Assembly (NCBI GenBank): GCA_020638695.1
Contig: JACKIB010000009.1
Span: forward strand, 161,118-225,117
Length of the DNA stretch: 64,000 bases
Reading direction: 5' to 3'
From: Planctomycetota bacterium
GTDB lineage: Bacteria; Planctomycetota; UBA1135; UBA2386
Part shown: one piece after another, positions 10,905 to 18,636 of the stretch
Layout of the letters: every line of letters begins with the position of its first letter
Position numbering within the stretch: position 1 is the stretch's first letter
Notes under the pieces: generated by a model
Told to the model about the DNA's origin: nothing
The model's database searches: none
What the model saw: only the letters and a program-made list of their open reading frames with translations
Position numbers and translations under genes: made by a program

Positions 10905-11378
10905 CTACGAACCCCCCCGCTCCAACCCCGCCAGGAACTCGTCCCTCCAGTAGTAGCCGTCCAGTAGCGACAGGTCGTCGTCACCCAGGATCCGCAGCGC
11001 CACGTACAGCGCCTCGACCGACGCCAGCCCTTCAGGCGGATCGTCGAACACCCGGCTGGTGCGCGGGTACGCCGTCACCACCCGACCCGGGATCGAGCGA
11101 CGGATCGTCTGGCCGTCGATCCGGGACCGTAGCGCGTCCAGGTGGCGCCAAGTGCTGTCGAGCAGCAGCAGCGGCGGGCCGCGATCGGCGGCGGTGAGCG
11201 GCGGGGCATCGACCGCGAGCTCGAGGTGGCCAGTCGCGTCGAAGGCGAATGCCTTGTTGCACTTCAAGAAGGTGAACCCGGGGCGTCCGTGCAGGTGGCG
11301 AAGCGAGCACTTGCCGATCCGCTCCTTTTGGTGGCGGATCACCACCACCTCGGTCCGCAGGGGTGCGCGGTCGGTCAT
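10905..11378 (-). CDS. Tsr3/DTW-like aminocarboxypropyltransferase family protein
   Basis: The protein has 157 residues. Its N-terminus has 'RHQKERIGKCSLRHL'; the middle has 'LLLLDSTWRHLDAL'; the C-terminal half reads RSIPGRVVTAYPRTSR then 'DDPPEGLASVEALYVAL', and ends 'YYWRDEFLAGL'. This order matches Tsr3 (DUF367), the SAM-dependent enzyme that adds a 3-amino-3-carboxypropyl group to small-subunit rRNA in eukaryotes and archaea, and its bacterial relatives; the related DTW tRNA enzymes share the 'D.TW' motif. Substrate (rRNA or tRNA) cannot be told. The ATG at 11378 overlaps the stop of the upstream glycosyltransferase gene (ATGA), so the two are translationally coupled. Longer in-frame starts lie inside that gene and are rejected. 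Confidence 0.7.
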   Translation of the reverse strand: MTDRAPLRTEVVVIRHQKERIGKCSLRHLHGRPGFTFLKCNKAFAFDATGHLELAVDAPPLTAADRGPPLLLLDSTWRHLDALRSRIDGQTIRRSIPGRVVTAYPRTSRVFDDPPEGLASVEALYVALRILGDDDLSLLDGYYWRDEFLAGLERGGS

Positions 11379-12379
11379 CCGCTGCACAGCTCCTGCACGT
11401 TCGCTTCGACCCGATCGACCGGGACGCCGAGGATGCACTGGGGAGAGGCGCAGCGTCGCCGTCGGCACGGCCGACACGGCACATCGTGGGTGACGACGCG
11501 CTGCTGCATCCCGCGCGGGCCGTAGAGTTCGGCGTCCTTGGGGCCGAACAGTGCGACCACCGGCGTGCCGACCGCCGCGGCGATGTGCAGCGGTCCGGTG
11601 TCGGCGGCCACCAGAACTTGGGCACGCTGAATCTGGCGCGCCAGCCCGAGCAGCCCCAAGCCGCGCCCGTCGATCGGCACGACGGCGGGCACCGCGCGCC
11701 GCAGTGTCTCGGCGAGGCCCTCTTCACCGGGGCCGAAGCTGACCGAAACGGGTAGATCGCGTTCGGTGAGTCGCCGGGCCAGCTCGGCGAACTTGTCGAG
11801 CGGCCAGCGCTTGAACGCGGCGAACGCGCTGCTGCCCGGGTGGAGGATCACGCCGCGTCGCTGCGCCGTGTCGAAGTCGTCGCCGCCGAGCAGCAGGGGA
11901 GCATGGCGTGCGCCGCGCAGGCCGAGGGCCTGCAGCAGGTAGTAGCCGCGTTCGGCGCGATGCGGCAGGGGTGACGGCAGCGGCACCTTGCGGTTGTAGA
12001 CCAGCGAGGCTCCTTCACGTGCACCCGGAGCGGTGTAGCCGAGCTTGAGCGGGGCGCGCGTCATCCACACGTGGAGTGCGCTCTTCAGGATGCCGTGCAG
12101 ATCGAGCACCGCGTCGTAGCGGCGCCGGCGTAGCCGCCACAGGAAGCCCGGCAGTTGCAGCTTCCGGCGCCGCGGCGACTGCAGCACGGTGTCGATCCCC
12201 TGTTGGTCGCGTAACACCTCGGCGAACCGGTCTTCGACCAAGAAGTCGATCAGCACGTCCGGGCGCTCCGCCTTCAGCGACGCCACGGATTCGAGGGCGA
12301 AGATCACGTCGCCGAGCGCAGAGAGACGGACGAACAAGACCCGGGCGCCGGGTGGGAGGTCGGAGGAGTCTTGCGGCAT
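11375..12379 (-). CDS. Glycosyltransferase family 9 (heptosyltransferase-like)
   Basis: The 334-residue protein starts MPQDSSDLPPGARVLFVRLS. It has the two Rossmann halves of GT-B family 9: 'RVLFVRLSALGDVIFALESV' at the N-terminus (the GD..a motif of LPS heptosyltransferases), 'HPGSSAFAAFKRWPLDKFAEL' at the interdomain region and 'VAADTGPLHIAAAVGTPVVAL' with FGPKD for nucleotide-sugar binding. A C-terminal Cys cluster (PCRPCRRRRC) is common in the family. It would act at the inner face of the cytoplasmic membrane, adding heptose or another sugar to lipid A-core. The ATG at 12379 is chosen over longer upstream frames because the conserved fold starts here. It is followed, with a 4-base overlap, by the Tsr3-like gene. 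Confidence 0.88.
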   Translation of the reverse strand: MPQDSSDLPPGARVLFVRLSALGDVIFALESVASLKAERPDVLIDFLVEDRFAEVLRDQQGIDTVLQSPRRRKLQLPGFLWRLRRRRYDAVLDLHGILKSALHVWMTRAPLKLGYTAPGAREGASLVYNRKVPLPSPLPHRAERGYYLLQALGLRGARHAPLLLGGDDFDTAQRRGVILHPGSSAFAAFKRWPLDKFAELARRLTERDLPVSVSFGPGEEGLAETLRRAVPAVVPIDGRGLGLLGLARQIQRAQVLVAADTGPLHIAAAVGTPVVALFGPKDAELYGPRGMQQRVVTHDVPCRPCRRRRCASPQCILGVPVDRVEANVQELCSG

Positions 12380-12526
12380 GCGGGTGGGGGACGAGGCTAC
12401 CCCGGCGGGTGGTCGAGCGCTCGTGCGCGGTTGGCTGGGCGAACGCGATCCGCCGACTGAACACGTATCGTCGCGCCGTCGGCGCCGATCGACCTTGGGT
12501 CGAAACGCGTCCACGTGGAGTTCGTC

Positions 12527-12796
12527 TCAGCGACGCGTTCGCGCCGTGCGGTGAACCCTGAAGCACGTTTCGACGAGGTCCCAAATGCGCCGCAGACCTC
12601 TCGTGCGGGGCTTCGCGCCGGGCGGTCCCTCCTGCGGTATCTCGTCGTGGTCCGGAGGTTGGTCGTGTTCGGCGAGGATCTCGAACTGGCCGCCACGCAA
12701 CGCGCGCCTCTGGTATTCCAGCTTGGCGCTCCGCGCCCGCTTCAAGATCTCTTCTCGCCGCTTCCGCGGGTCTTCGCCTCGTTCCACAGGTGGCAT
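12527..12796 (-). CDS. Small charged hypothetical protein
   Basis: The predicted protein has 89 residues with many Arg, Glu and Lys: MPPVERGEDPRKRREEILKR, then 'SAKLEYQRRALRGGQFEIL'. The first 35 residues are a likely amphipathic helix or short coiled coil. TGAGGA lies about 8 bases before the ATG. There is no Cys motif, signal peptide or membrane segment, and I do not recognise a family. It sits upstream of, and in the same direction as, the glycosyltransferase gene (147 bases apart) and may be co-transcribed with it. Confidence 0.5.
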   Translation of the reverse strand: MPPVERGEDPRKRREEILKRARSAKLEYQRRALRGGQFEILAEHDQPPDHDEIPQEGPPGAKPRTRGLRRIWDLVETCFRVHRTARTRR

Positions 12797-12840
12797 CGGC
12801 TTGTCCTCACCCGGGGTGGACCGATGCGAGGCAACGTCCG

Positions 12841-12888
12841 CTAGTGCCCCTCGTCTGAAGTTCGCAGCAAATGTGGCTGCTGCGCGCC
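12841..12888. repeat. Terminal fragment of CTAG element D
   Basis: CTAGTGCCCCTCGTCTGA, followed by a segment ending in GCAAATGTGGCTGC, is the inverse of the right end of the element at 53584-53693. Only this terminus is recognisable; the rest of the 390-base gap up to the sigma factor gene shows no further copy and no gene that I can support. Confidence 0.5.
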
Positions 12889-13276
12889 GAGTCGAGAGCC
12901 TCCGGCGGATTTCGGCCACCCGACTAACGCGTCCCTGTCCCCGTGCGTCCGGCGAAGATGAAAGCGTTCCGCACGGCGGAGACACCATGACCGAATCCCC
13001 ATCGATCTCTCGAACAACGGCCCACGAGTTCGCTGCACGGACAACCCGGTACGTCGGTGCAGACGACGTGGGACGGTCGAGCGGACTCTCGTTTCGAAGT
13101 GCAACCATTGCAGCACTTGCATCGTCCGTTGCAGTGCCACGCGACTTCTGACTTGGGAGCAAATGTCGGAGCCGCCCGTCGGACCACCCGCGTAGGGAGC
13201 CGGTGCGATGGGTTTGCGGTTGCTCATCCGAGTGCTGCACAGCTCCGCACCAGAATCGAGCTCGGAGACGAGAATC

Positions 13277-13912
13277 ATGCCAGCACATGCACTTTCGTTC
13301 GTCGGAGACCAGTTGTCGCGCATCTCGCGCGGGTCGCGATCGGCGTCCAGCACGCGGGAGAGTCCCACCGCGCAGGACGTCGGTCGCACCAGCTGTCCGG
13401 TGACTCTCGTGGAAGAGGCGCAACGCGGCAGTCGTCGCGCGTTCGACGAGCTGTGGGCGCGTTATGCGCCGACCGTGCAGAGCATTCTGCTCACCATGGT
13501 CGACTACTCCGAAGCCGATGACCTGACCCAGGAGGTCGCGGTGTCGGCGTTCCGCTCCCTCGCGTCGCTGAAGCGTCGGGAGAGCTTCCCGGCGTGGCTC
13601 TGCACCATCGCGCGGAACGCCGGCCGCGATGCTCTGGCAGCGCGCAGCCGCTCGCCCATGGCACCTCTGGAAGACGCGAAGGCCGCGGAGTTGGCCGCTC
13701 CACCCAAGGGCGATCCGACCGCGGCCGACGAGATCCTCGCGGAGATCCGCAAGCTGCCGGAATGTCACCGGGAGCCGTTGATGTTGCGGTTGCTCTTGGA
13801 GATGACCGGTCCCGAGATCGCCGAGCAGACGGGGATGACCCCGGGTTCTGTTCGGGTGAACTTGTGCAAGGGTATGAAACTACTCAGGCAGCGCCTCGAG
13901 CGCTGGGAGTGA
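13277..13912 (+). CDS. ECF (sigma-70 family) RNA polymerase sigma factor
   Basis: The 211-residue protein has region 2 (about residues 40-110), with 'AFDELWARYAPTVQSI', 'DDLTQEVAVSAFRSL' and 'FPAWLCTIARNAGRDAL', then a linker and region 4 (about 155-211) with 'LPECHREPLMLRLLLEMTGP' and the helix-turn-helix 'EIAEQTGMTPGSVRVNLCKG'. Sigma-1.1 and region 3 are absent, which defines the ECF group. The start at 13277 has GGAGACGAGA a few bases upstream. Four bases separate its stop from the next gene, a predicted membrane protein, so the pair looks like a sigma factor with its membrane-bound anti-sigma factor. Confidence 0.88.
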   Translation: MPAHALSFVGDQLSRISRGSRSASSTRESPTAQDVGRTSCPVTLVEEAQRGSRRAFDELWARYAPTVQSILLTMVDYSEADDLTQEVAVSAFRSLASLKRRESFPAWLCTIARNAGRDALAARSRSPMAPLEDAKAAELAAPPKGDPTAADEILAEIRKLPECHREPLMLRLLLEMTGPEIAEQTGMTPGSVRVNLCKGMKLLRQRLERWE

Positions 13913-13916
13913 TCCG

Positions 13917-14312
13917 ATGACGAGCGAGCAGTACCTGTGGGACAAGCGCGGACCGAGCGATCCATTCGTCGCTGGGCTCGAACGTGCCCTCGCCGACCAG
14001 CGCAGCCGCGTCGAGCAGGCTGGACGGCGTAGGGGCCTGCGTGTCGTGCGCGTGTTGGTTCCGATCGCCGTCAGCGCGGCGGCCGCGTTGTTCGTGTGGT
14101 TGTGGTTGTCTTCGCCTGCCGACCACGGCACCGGACGGCAGCCGGCGCAGCCCGTCGTGATCGACGCCGGAACGCCCACGCGGCCGAGTGCGGAGTTGTC
14201 GCCCGATCGAACTCGTGCGGAAGGAGCGCGTGCCGATGGGGCGGGTCAGGCCGAGCCATCGATCGCGCCGCCGGCAGCGAGTGTTGTCGCCCCAACCGCG
14301 GCGATCAAGTAG
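13917..14312 (+). CDS. Single-pass membrane protein, probable anti-sigma factor
   Basis: The 131-residue protein has a cytoplasmic N-terminus of about 43 residues with an Arg-rich helix (LADQRSRVEQAGRRRGLRVV), one membrane segment at about 44-65 (VLVPIAVSAAAALFVWLWL), and a Pro/Ala/Thr-rich tail of about 65 residues. No zinc-binding H..C..C motif is visible. Position, overlap-like spacing of four bases after the ECF gene, and topology suggest it anchors or restrains the sigma factor; this is inference. Element B begins eight bases after its stop codon. Confidence 0.6.
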   Translation: MTSEQYLWDKRGPSDPFVAGLERALADQRSRVEQAGRRRGLRVVRVLVPIAVSAAAALFVWLWLSSPADHGTGRQPAQPVVIDAGTPTRPSAELSPDRTRAEGARADGAGQAEPSIAPPAASVVAPTAAIK

Positions 14313-14319
14313 CCGCACA

Positions 14320-14487
14320 CTAGGAGTCTGCGCCACAGAATGACAACCCTTGAGATCCGCGCCTTCCAACACCCGTCACCACCCGAAAGCCTCGCCGAAT
14401 CCACCAATTTGGCTGCGATTTCGGCCGGCGACCTGCGCCGAAATCCACGCACCTCCTGAGTCGCCCTTCTGTGGCGCAGACTCCTAG
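14320..14487. mobile_element. CTAG-bounded element B
   Basis: A 168-bp unit begins CTAGGAGTCTGCGCCACAGA and ends with its exact inverse complement; the terminal inverted repeat extends to 21 bp. The interior is unlike element A and has no coding frame. The right-hand CTAG at 14484-14487 is shared with the adjoining copy of element A, so one inserted at the edge of the other. Truncated copies occur at 28416-28502 and 44568-44637. Confidence 0.75.
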
Positions 14488-14665
14488 CCCGGACTATTCG
14501 TGACCGAGCTGCTGCGATCGCGCGAGTTCGCTGCTGGCTTCGTCGAACGTCAGAACCTGCTCCTCGACGGGGAGGCACCCCGCCTCCGGGCAGAACCTGC
14601 CGTTCTCCTTGCCAGCAACAACCTTGCACGATCTCGCGACGCTGCTCATGAATAGTCCGGGCTAG
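14484..14665. mobile_element. CTAG-bounded palindromic element A, copy 2
   Basis: A 182-bp unit that is the inverse complement of 10293-10474 with a small number of base changes. It begins CTAGCCCGGACTATTCGTGA and ends AATAGTCCGGGCTAG. It shares its first CTAG with element B. The 349 bases from here to the PRC-barrel gene hold no gene that I can support. Confidence 0.75.
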
Positions 14666-15014
14666 TACGCCCAGGTCGCGGTGCAACGAGTGCGCCGCAG
14701 ACCCAACGCGGCGAGCGTGCTTCGCTCCGCGGCGTCTCCGCGTGCCGAGGCACGTGCCGTGACTGAGGGAATGGTCGCAACCGGATCCTCCCCGGCGAGT
14801 GCGCGGCACCAGCCGATCACACGAGCCCGCGTAGAGGTATGTCCGCCCAGTCGCACACGCGTTGCGAGCATGCCGTCGCAGGGCCGAGTTCGTCGCTCTC
14901 TTCGGCGACGACGGCCGGTCTCGCAAGGCGGCTCGCGGGGTCCGGGCTAACGCGAGGCGGATCGGCCGGGTCTGGTCGGGCATCGCAACTACCCGAACAG
15001 GAGCAACCAACCAC

Positions 15015-15917
15015 ATGGCAATCCTCTCTGATGAAAGCAAGATCGTGATCACTACCGTTCTCGGCGTGGGGCTGGCGGGTCTTCCGCTGACCGGTCAGGC
15101 AGAGCAAGGCGCGCGGGCCCAGGAGGCGGCCGTGCAGCGGCATCATGTGCAGTTGCTCGAACGCGGCACGTTGGTCGGCGCGGTGGTGAACAACGGTCGC
15201 GAGGGAGACAAGAAGGCAAAGCTCGGTTCGATCGCCGACTTGGTGATCGACGCGACCGACGGTGCCGTGCGCTACGCGGTGCTCGAGTCCGGCGCGACCC
15301 TCGGCATCGGTGGCCGGCGTACTGCGGTGGCCTGGAATTCGCTCACGTGGGACACCAACAGCAGGCAATTCTCCCTGAGCATCACCGCTGATCTGCTGCA
15401 GAAGATGCCGGAGTTCGATGCGAAGAACCTGCCGCACCTCGGCAAGGGTGTGGACAAGGCGCAGAAGCGCGGCGCGGTGCGCGAGGCGTCGCACGAAAAG
15501 CCCGGATCCCTGGTTCTGGTCAGCAAGCTCGGCGCTGCCAAGGTCGTCTCCGGCAAGGAGAAGATCGGGGCGGGCGACAGTTTCTTCATCGAGCCGAAGA
15601 GCGGCAGCATGGCGTTCCTGATCGTCGCGTCGGGCGGCGTGGTCGGGATCGGCGAGAGCAACTACGTGGTGCCCTGGGCGGCGCTCAAGTGCGTCAAGCC
15701 GATCGGCAAGGACGAGATTCAGCTGGAGATCGGCCGGACCAAGAAGGCCCTCGAGATGGCGCCGAAGTTGAGTGACAAGGGCGCCGATGTGACCAAGCTC
15801 GCGTTCCGAGCCAAGGTCTACAAGTTCTACGGCGTGGTACGCCCGAGCTTCGAGCCGAAGGACAACCCGACCAAGCCCGGCACCGACAGCCATGAGCGCG
15901 TCGGCAAGGGGCACTAG
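15015..15917 (+). CDS. PRC-barrel domain protein, probably exported
   Basis: The 300-residue protein starts MAILSDESKIVITTVLGVGL, with a weakly hydrophobic N-terminal stretch (residues 10-28, ending LTGQAEQGARAQ) resembling a signal peptide. Two PRC-barrel-like segments follow. One is at about 48-105 (GSIADLVIDATDGAVRYAVL, then 'GIGGRRTAVAWNSLTW'); the other is at about 165-225 ('SLVLVSKLGAAKVVS', then 'MAFLIVASGGVVGIGESNYV' and 'VPWAALK'). PRC barrels are small beta barrels that mediate protein-protein contacts. The role is unknown. The start has AGGAG 12 bases upstream. A strong intrinsic terminator follows the gene. Confidence 0.72.
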   Translation: MAILSDESKIVITTVLGVGLAGLPLTGQAEQGARAQEAAVQRHHVQLLERGTLVGAVVNNGREGDKKAKLGSIADLVIDATDGAVRYAVLESGATLGIGGRRTAVAWNSLTWDTNSRQFSLSITADLLQKMPEFDAKNLPHLGKGVDKAQKRGAVREASHEKPGSLVLVSKLGAAKVVSGKEKIGAGDSFFIEPKSGSMAFLIVASGGVVGIGESNYVVPWAALKCVKPIGKDEIQLEIGRTKKALEMAPKLSDKGADVTKLAFRAKVYKFYGVVRPSFEPKDNPTKPGTDSHERVGKGH

Positions 15918-15986
15918 CCGAACCCATCGAACCGAGTTCGGCGATTCGTCGCCGGGTGGTGTTCGCTGGAACTCCTTGTCGAGCGC

Positions 15987-16021
15987 GGGACGGAGCGGTG
16001 TGAGCCGTTCCGTCCCTTTTT
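15987..16021 (+). terminator. Rho-independent terminator
   Basis: GGGACGGAGCGG pairs with CCGTTCCGTCCC (12 bp, one G-T wobble) around loop TGTGAG, followed directly by TTTTT. It lies 70 bases after the PRC-barrel gene and is the clearest intrinsic terminator in the window. Confidence 0.9.
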
Positions 16022-16087
16022 CATGAACGTGAGGTCGGATGGCGCAACGACAGCGCACCAGCTCGGGCATGCGTATCGCCGCACGGA

Positions 16088-16111
16088 GGGCCCGCGTCGA
16101 GCCGCGGGCCC
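16088..16111 (-). terminator. Perfect 9-bp hairpin after the beta-helix gene
   Basis: GGGCCCGCG and CGCGGGCCC form a perfect stem around TCGAGC, 14 bases beyond the stop at 16125 of the minus-strand gene. There is no T-run, so termination is only probable. Confidence 0.45.
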
Positions 16112-16124
16112 CGGCGCACGGCAG

Positions 16125-17327
16125 TCACTCGATCACGACGGCGGCGGGCACCGAGAACTGCGTCGGGGATCTTTGTCCGCCCGCGATGGCCTGGAACCCG
16201 ATCGGGAATCCCGACAAGCTCGCGAGGTTGGGGATCGGTACCTGCACGGTCCAGTGCTCGCTCGCGCCCACAATGGTCGAGGCCAGTAGGACCAGCGCGG
16301 ATTGGTTGATGAACAGGTCGCCGAACGGGGGCATCGCTGTCGGCGTGCGCAGGAGGCCGCCGAACAGCACCACGGGTTCGCCGGCGTCGGCGATCACCGT
16401 CGTGCTCAGCGTGCCGCCAGGGGCCGCGCTGGTCGCAGCCATCGAGATGGGCCGCGGAGACGTCGCCGCCGACCCTGCGATGCCCGGTTGCCCGGGGTTT
16501 GGAACCAGCGTGATCTTCGGGTCGATGCGCAGGCCGACGCCGAACGCCTCGATCGAAGAGACCCTGGACGTCGCAGTCGAGCCCGGCGCGCCGGCAGTGT
16601 AGGTGTCCGCGGCATCACCCGCGATGGAGAGTGCTCCGGCCTGGAACAGCGCGACGGCAGGAACACCTGCGTACTTGCCCTCGCCGGCACCGCCGCTCGC
16701 GGTGCACTTGGCGAGTGTGACCGAGCCGCTGTAGACCCAGAGGGCGGAAGTCGCGGCCCGCCCGCTGCTGAGAGCGTGGTCCCGCGCGATTCGTCCCGCG
16801 AGTGCACAGCCGGTGAACATCGCGACGCTGCCCTGGCACTCGACGGTGAGGTTGCTGACGGAGCAGTTCGTCATCGCGAACAGGCTGCAGCCTTCGACCG
16901 AAATGTACCGGGGGCACGAGTAAGCGCTGCACGCGCTGGTGAACTGACAACCGGACAGGAACACCGAGCCCGCGTTGTTCTTGAACTCGACCGTCGGACC
17001 GAAGACGTACGCGTCTTGACTGACCCACATGCCTCGCATCACGAAGCGTCTGCCGGTCGGAATGTTGGTGATCGCGAGCGCGCTCGAGTTTCCCGTGCCG
17101 ACAATACGAGCGCCGGGCTTGCCCACCACGGTCAGCGCCTTGGTCGTGACGATGCCGTTGCCGACGTCGTACAGCGCCGAGTTGACGACGATCGTGTCAC
17201 CGTCTTTGGCGTTTGCGAAAGCACTGATGAGGTTCGAAGCCGGTGGGCTGACGACCCACGTCTGCTGAGCGGGAAGCCCCGCTGCGGGCAGCAGGAAGCC
17301 GAGGGCGACGAGCGCGTGACGGTTCAT
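16125..17327 (-). CDS. Secreted right-handed beta-helix protein
   Basis: The 400-residue protein has a signal peptide (MNRHALVALGFLLPAAGLPA, cleavage near AQQ). Residues about 30-230 look like a pectate-lyase-type beta-helix: DGDTIVVNSALYDVGNG and 'ITTKALTVVGKPGARIVG' are followed by short strands with Cys and Asn residues ('SVFLSGCQFTSAC', 'ISVEGCSLFAMTNCSVSNL', 'GSVAMFTGCAL'). The last roughly 100 residues (GGTLSTTVIADAGEP to the end, with 'VQVPIPNLASLSGFPIGFQA') are a beta domain also present in the proteins at 23281, 26023 and 62666. No polysaccharide-lyase catalytic residues can be picked out. It is presumably an extracellular or outer-surface protein. Confidence 0.75.
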   Translation of the reverse strand: MNRHALVALGFLLPAAGLPAQQTWVVSPPASNLISAFANAKDGDTIVVNSALYDVGNGIVTTKALTVVGKPGARIVGTGNSSALAITNIPTGRRFVMRGMWVSQDAYVFGPTVEFKNNAGSVFLSGCQFTSACSAYSCPRYISVEGCSLFAMTNCSVSNLTVECQGSVAMFTGCALAGRIARDHALSSGRAATSALWVYSGSVTLAKCTASGGAGEGKYAGVPAVALFQAGALSIAGDAADTYTAGAPGSTATSRVSSIEAFGVGLRIDPKITLVPNPGQPGIAGSAATSPRPISMAATSAAPGGTLSTTVIADAGEPVVLFGGLLRTPTAMPPFGDLFINQSALVLLASTIVGASEHWTVQVPIPNLASLSGFPIGFQAIAGGQRSPTQFSVPAAVVIE

Positions 17328-17366
17328 GTCGTAGGGCGGTGTAGGGTGACGTGGAGGGTGTCCATG

Positions 17367-17535
17367 CTAGTGGGGTGTGTCCGAAGCTCGTTGCATAAGT
17401 CGTCGAGTCATGCGGTTCGCTCGCAAGGAGCTGCGACGACACGGCTTGTTGGTGGACAAGCTGAGGAGCTGCGACGCCGCGAGCGGGCCGTAGGGCCGGC
17501 GACTTATGTGACCAACTTCGGACACACCCCACTAG
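17367..17535. mobile_element. CTAG-bounded element C, copy 1
   Basis: A 169-bp unit begins CTAGTGGGGTGTGTCCGAAG and ends with the exact inverse. Its centre contains GCTTGTTGGTGGACAAGC, a hairpin. An inverted copy of the same length lies at 50887-51055. There is no open frame of note. It lies in the 370-bp gap between the beta-helix gene and the methyltransferase gene. Confidence 0.75.
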
Positions 17536-17698
17536 CAGCCGCGGCCTGCGTGTCCGCGCGTGTGTGGCGACGGCGCGAGACCGAGGGCCCTCTCGACTCG
17601 TGCCGCTATGGGATATCGGAATGATCTGGGGGGCGATTTCCTGACGGACACAGACGCGAAGCACGCGTCCGGCTGACGACCGCCCAACCGTCACTCGC

Positions 17699-18457
17699 TC
17701 ACGCCGACCGCGCCGACGCACTCCACGACTCGCGCCGGCCGAGCGGCAGGAGCTTGGGCACGCGCCGCTGGTACTCCCGGTACGCATCCCCGTGCAGCGA
17801 CAGCAGGTCGCGTTCCTCCACGGTCAGCGCGGCGACGATGTACACCGTGAACCCGAGCGCGAACACCAGGTGTCCGAGCGTCATCACCGGCGCTGCCCAG
17901 AACGCCACCAAGAACCCGAGCATCAGCGGGTGGCGCACGAAGCGGTAGAAGCTCCGCTCGACGAACGGACGTTGCGTGTAGCTGCGACCGCGGAACGCCA
18001 GCCACGTTTGGCGCAGGCCGAACAGATCGAAGTGGTCGATCAGGAACGTGCTCAGCAGCACGACCGTCCATCCGATCGCCCCGATCGCATGGATCGCCCA
18101 GAACGCGGTGCCGTCCAAGGCCCAGAGGACGCGCGGCATTGCCCGCCACTGGGTGAACAGCAGTGCCAGCACCGCGCAAGTCGCCAACATGAACAGCGTG
18201 CGCTCGAGTGACGCGGGCACCCAACGGGTGAGTCTACGCTTGAAGCCCGGTCGTGCCATGACCCAGTGCTGCGCGCCGAACGCGGCGATCAGGCCGAGGT
18301 CGATCAGCAAGGCGATGCTGGTCGGCACTGTCGCGACGCCGGAGTCGAGGCTGGTCGGAGCCAGGAAGCCGGTCACGAAACCGGCCAACCACAGGAAAGT
18401 GGCGAGGAACGTCAGATAGCCGAGGATACCGAACGACAGGATCAGAAGGCGCGACAT
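17699..18457 (-). CDS. mddA: Methanethiol S-methyltransferase-like integral membrane protein (MddA/NnrU family)
   Basis: The 252-residue protein has about six membrane helices (first at 3-30, 'LLILSFGILGYLTFLATFLW'). Conserved family landmarks are 'FGAQHWVMARPGFKRRLTRW', 'SLERTLFMLATCAVL', 'HAIGAIGWTVVLLSTFLIDH', 'FDLFGLRQTW', and the C-terminal SAM-binding 'YRFVRHPLMLGFLVAFW' with 'EERDLLSLHGDAYREYQRRV'. These resemble MddA, which methylates methanethiol to dimethyl sulfide, and its NnrU/isoprenylcysteine methyltransferase relatives. The ATG at 18457 has GGAGA eight bases upstream. The gene stands alone. The substrate is inferred from family resemblance only. Confidence 0.8.
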   Translation of the reverse strand: MSRLLILSFGILGYLTFLATFLWLAGFVTGFLAPTSLDSGVATVPTSIALLIDLGLIAAFGAQHWVMARPGFKRRLTRWVPASLERTLFMLATCAVLALLFTQWRAMPRVLWALDGTAFWAIHAIGAIGWTVVLLSTFLIDHFDLFGLRQTWLAFRGRSYTQRPFVERSFYRFVRHPLMLGFLVAFWAAPVMTLGHLVFALGFTVYIVAALTVEERDLLSLHGDAYREYQRRVPKLLPLGRRESWSASARSA

Positions 18458-18636
18458 GGGGTTCTCCGTGGGTTGTCTCATCGTCGTCGAGGTCGCCCCG
18501 GATCAGCGGGAGCGTGGCTCGACGATGGATTGGCTGCGGGCCGCCGAGTGCAGCCCGACTGCGCAGGCGCAAGAACGCCCTCGCAGCGGCCAAGGGAATG
18601 CCGTGTGTCCGGTCACCGGACGCGGAATCCGAGGGT

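Noticed and set aside
13143..13190. Second terminus of element D upstream of the sigma factor gene
   Set aside because: GAGCAAATGTCGGAGCC resembles the end at 12841 only over about 15 bases with mismatches; it is not enough to call.
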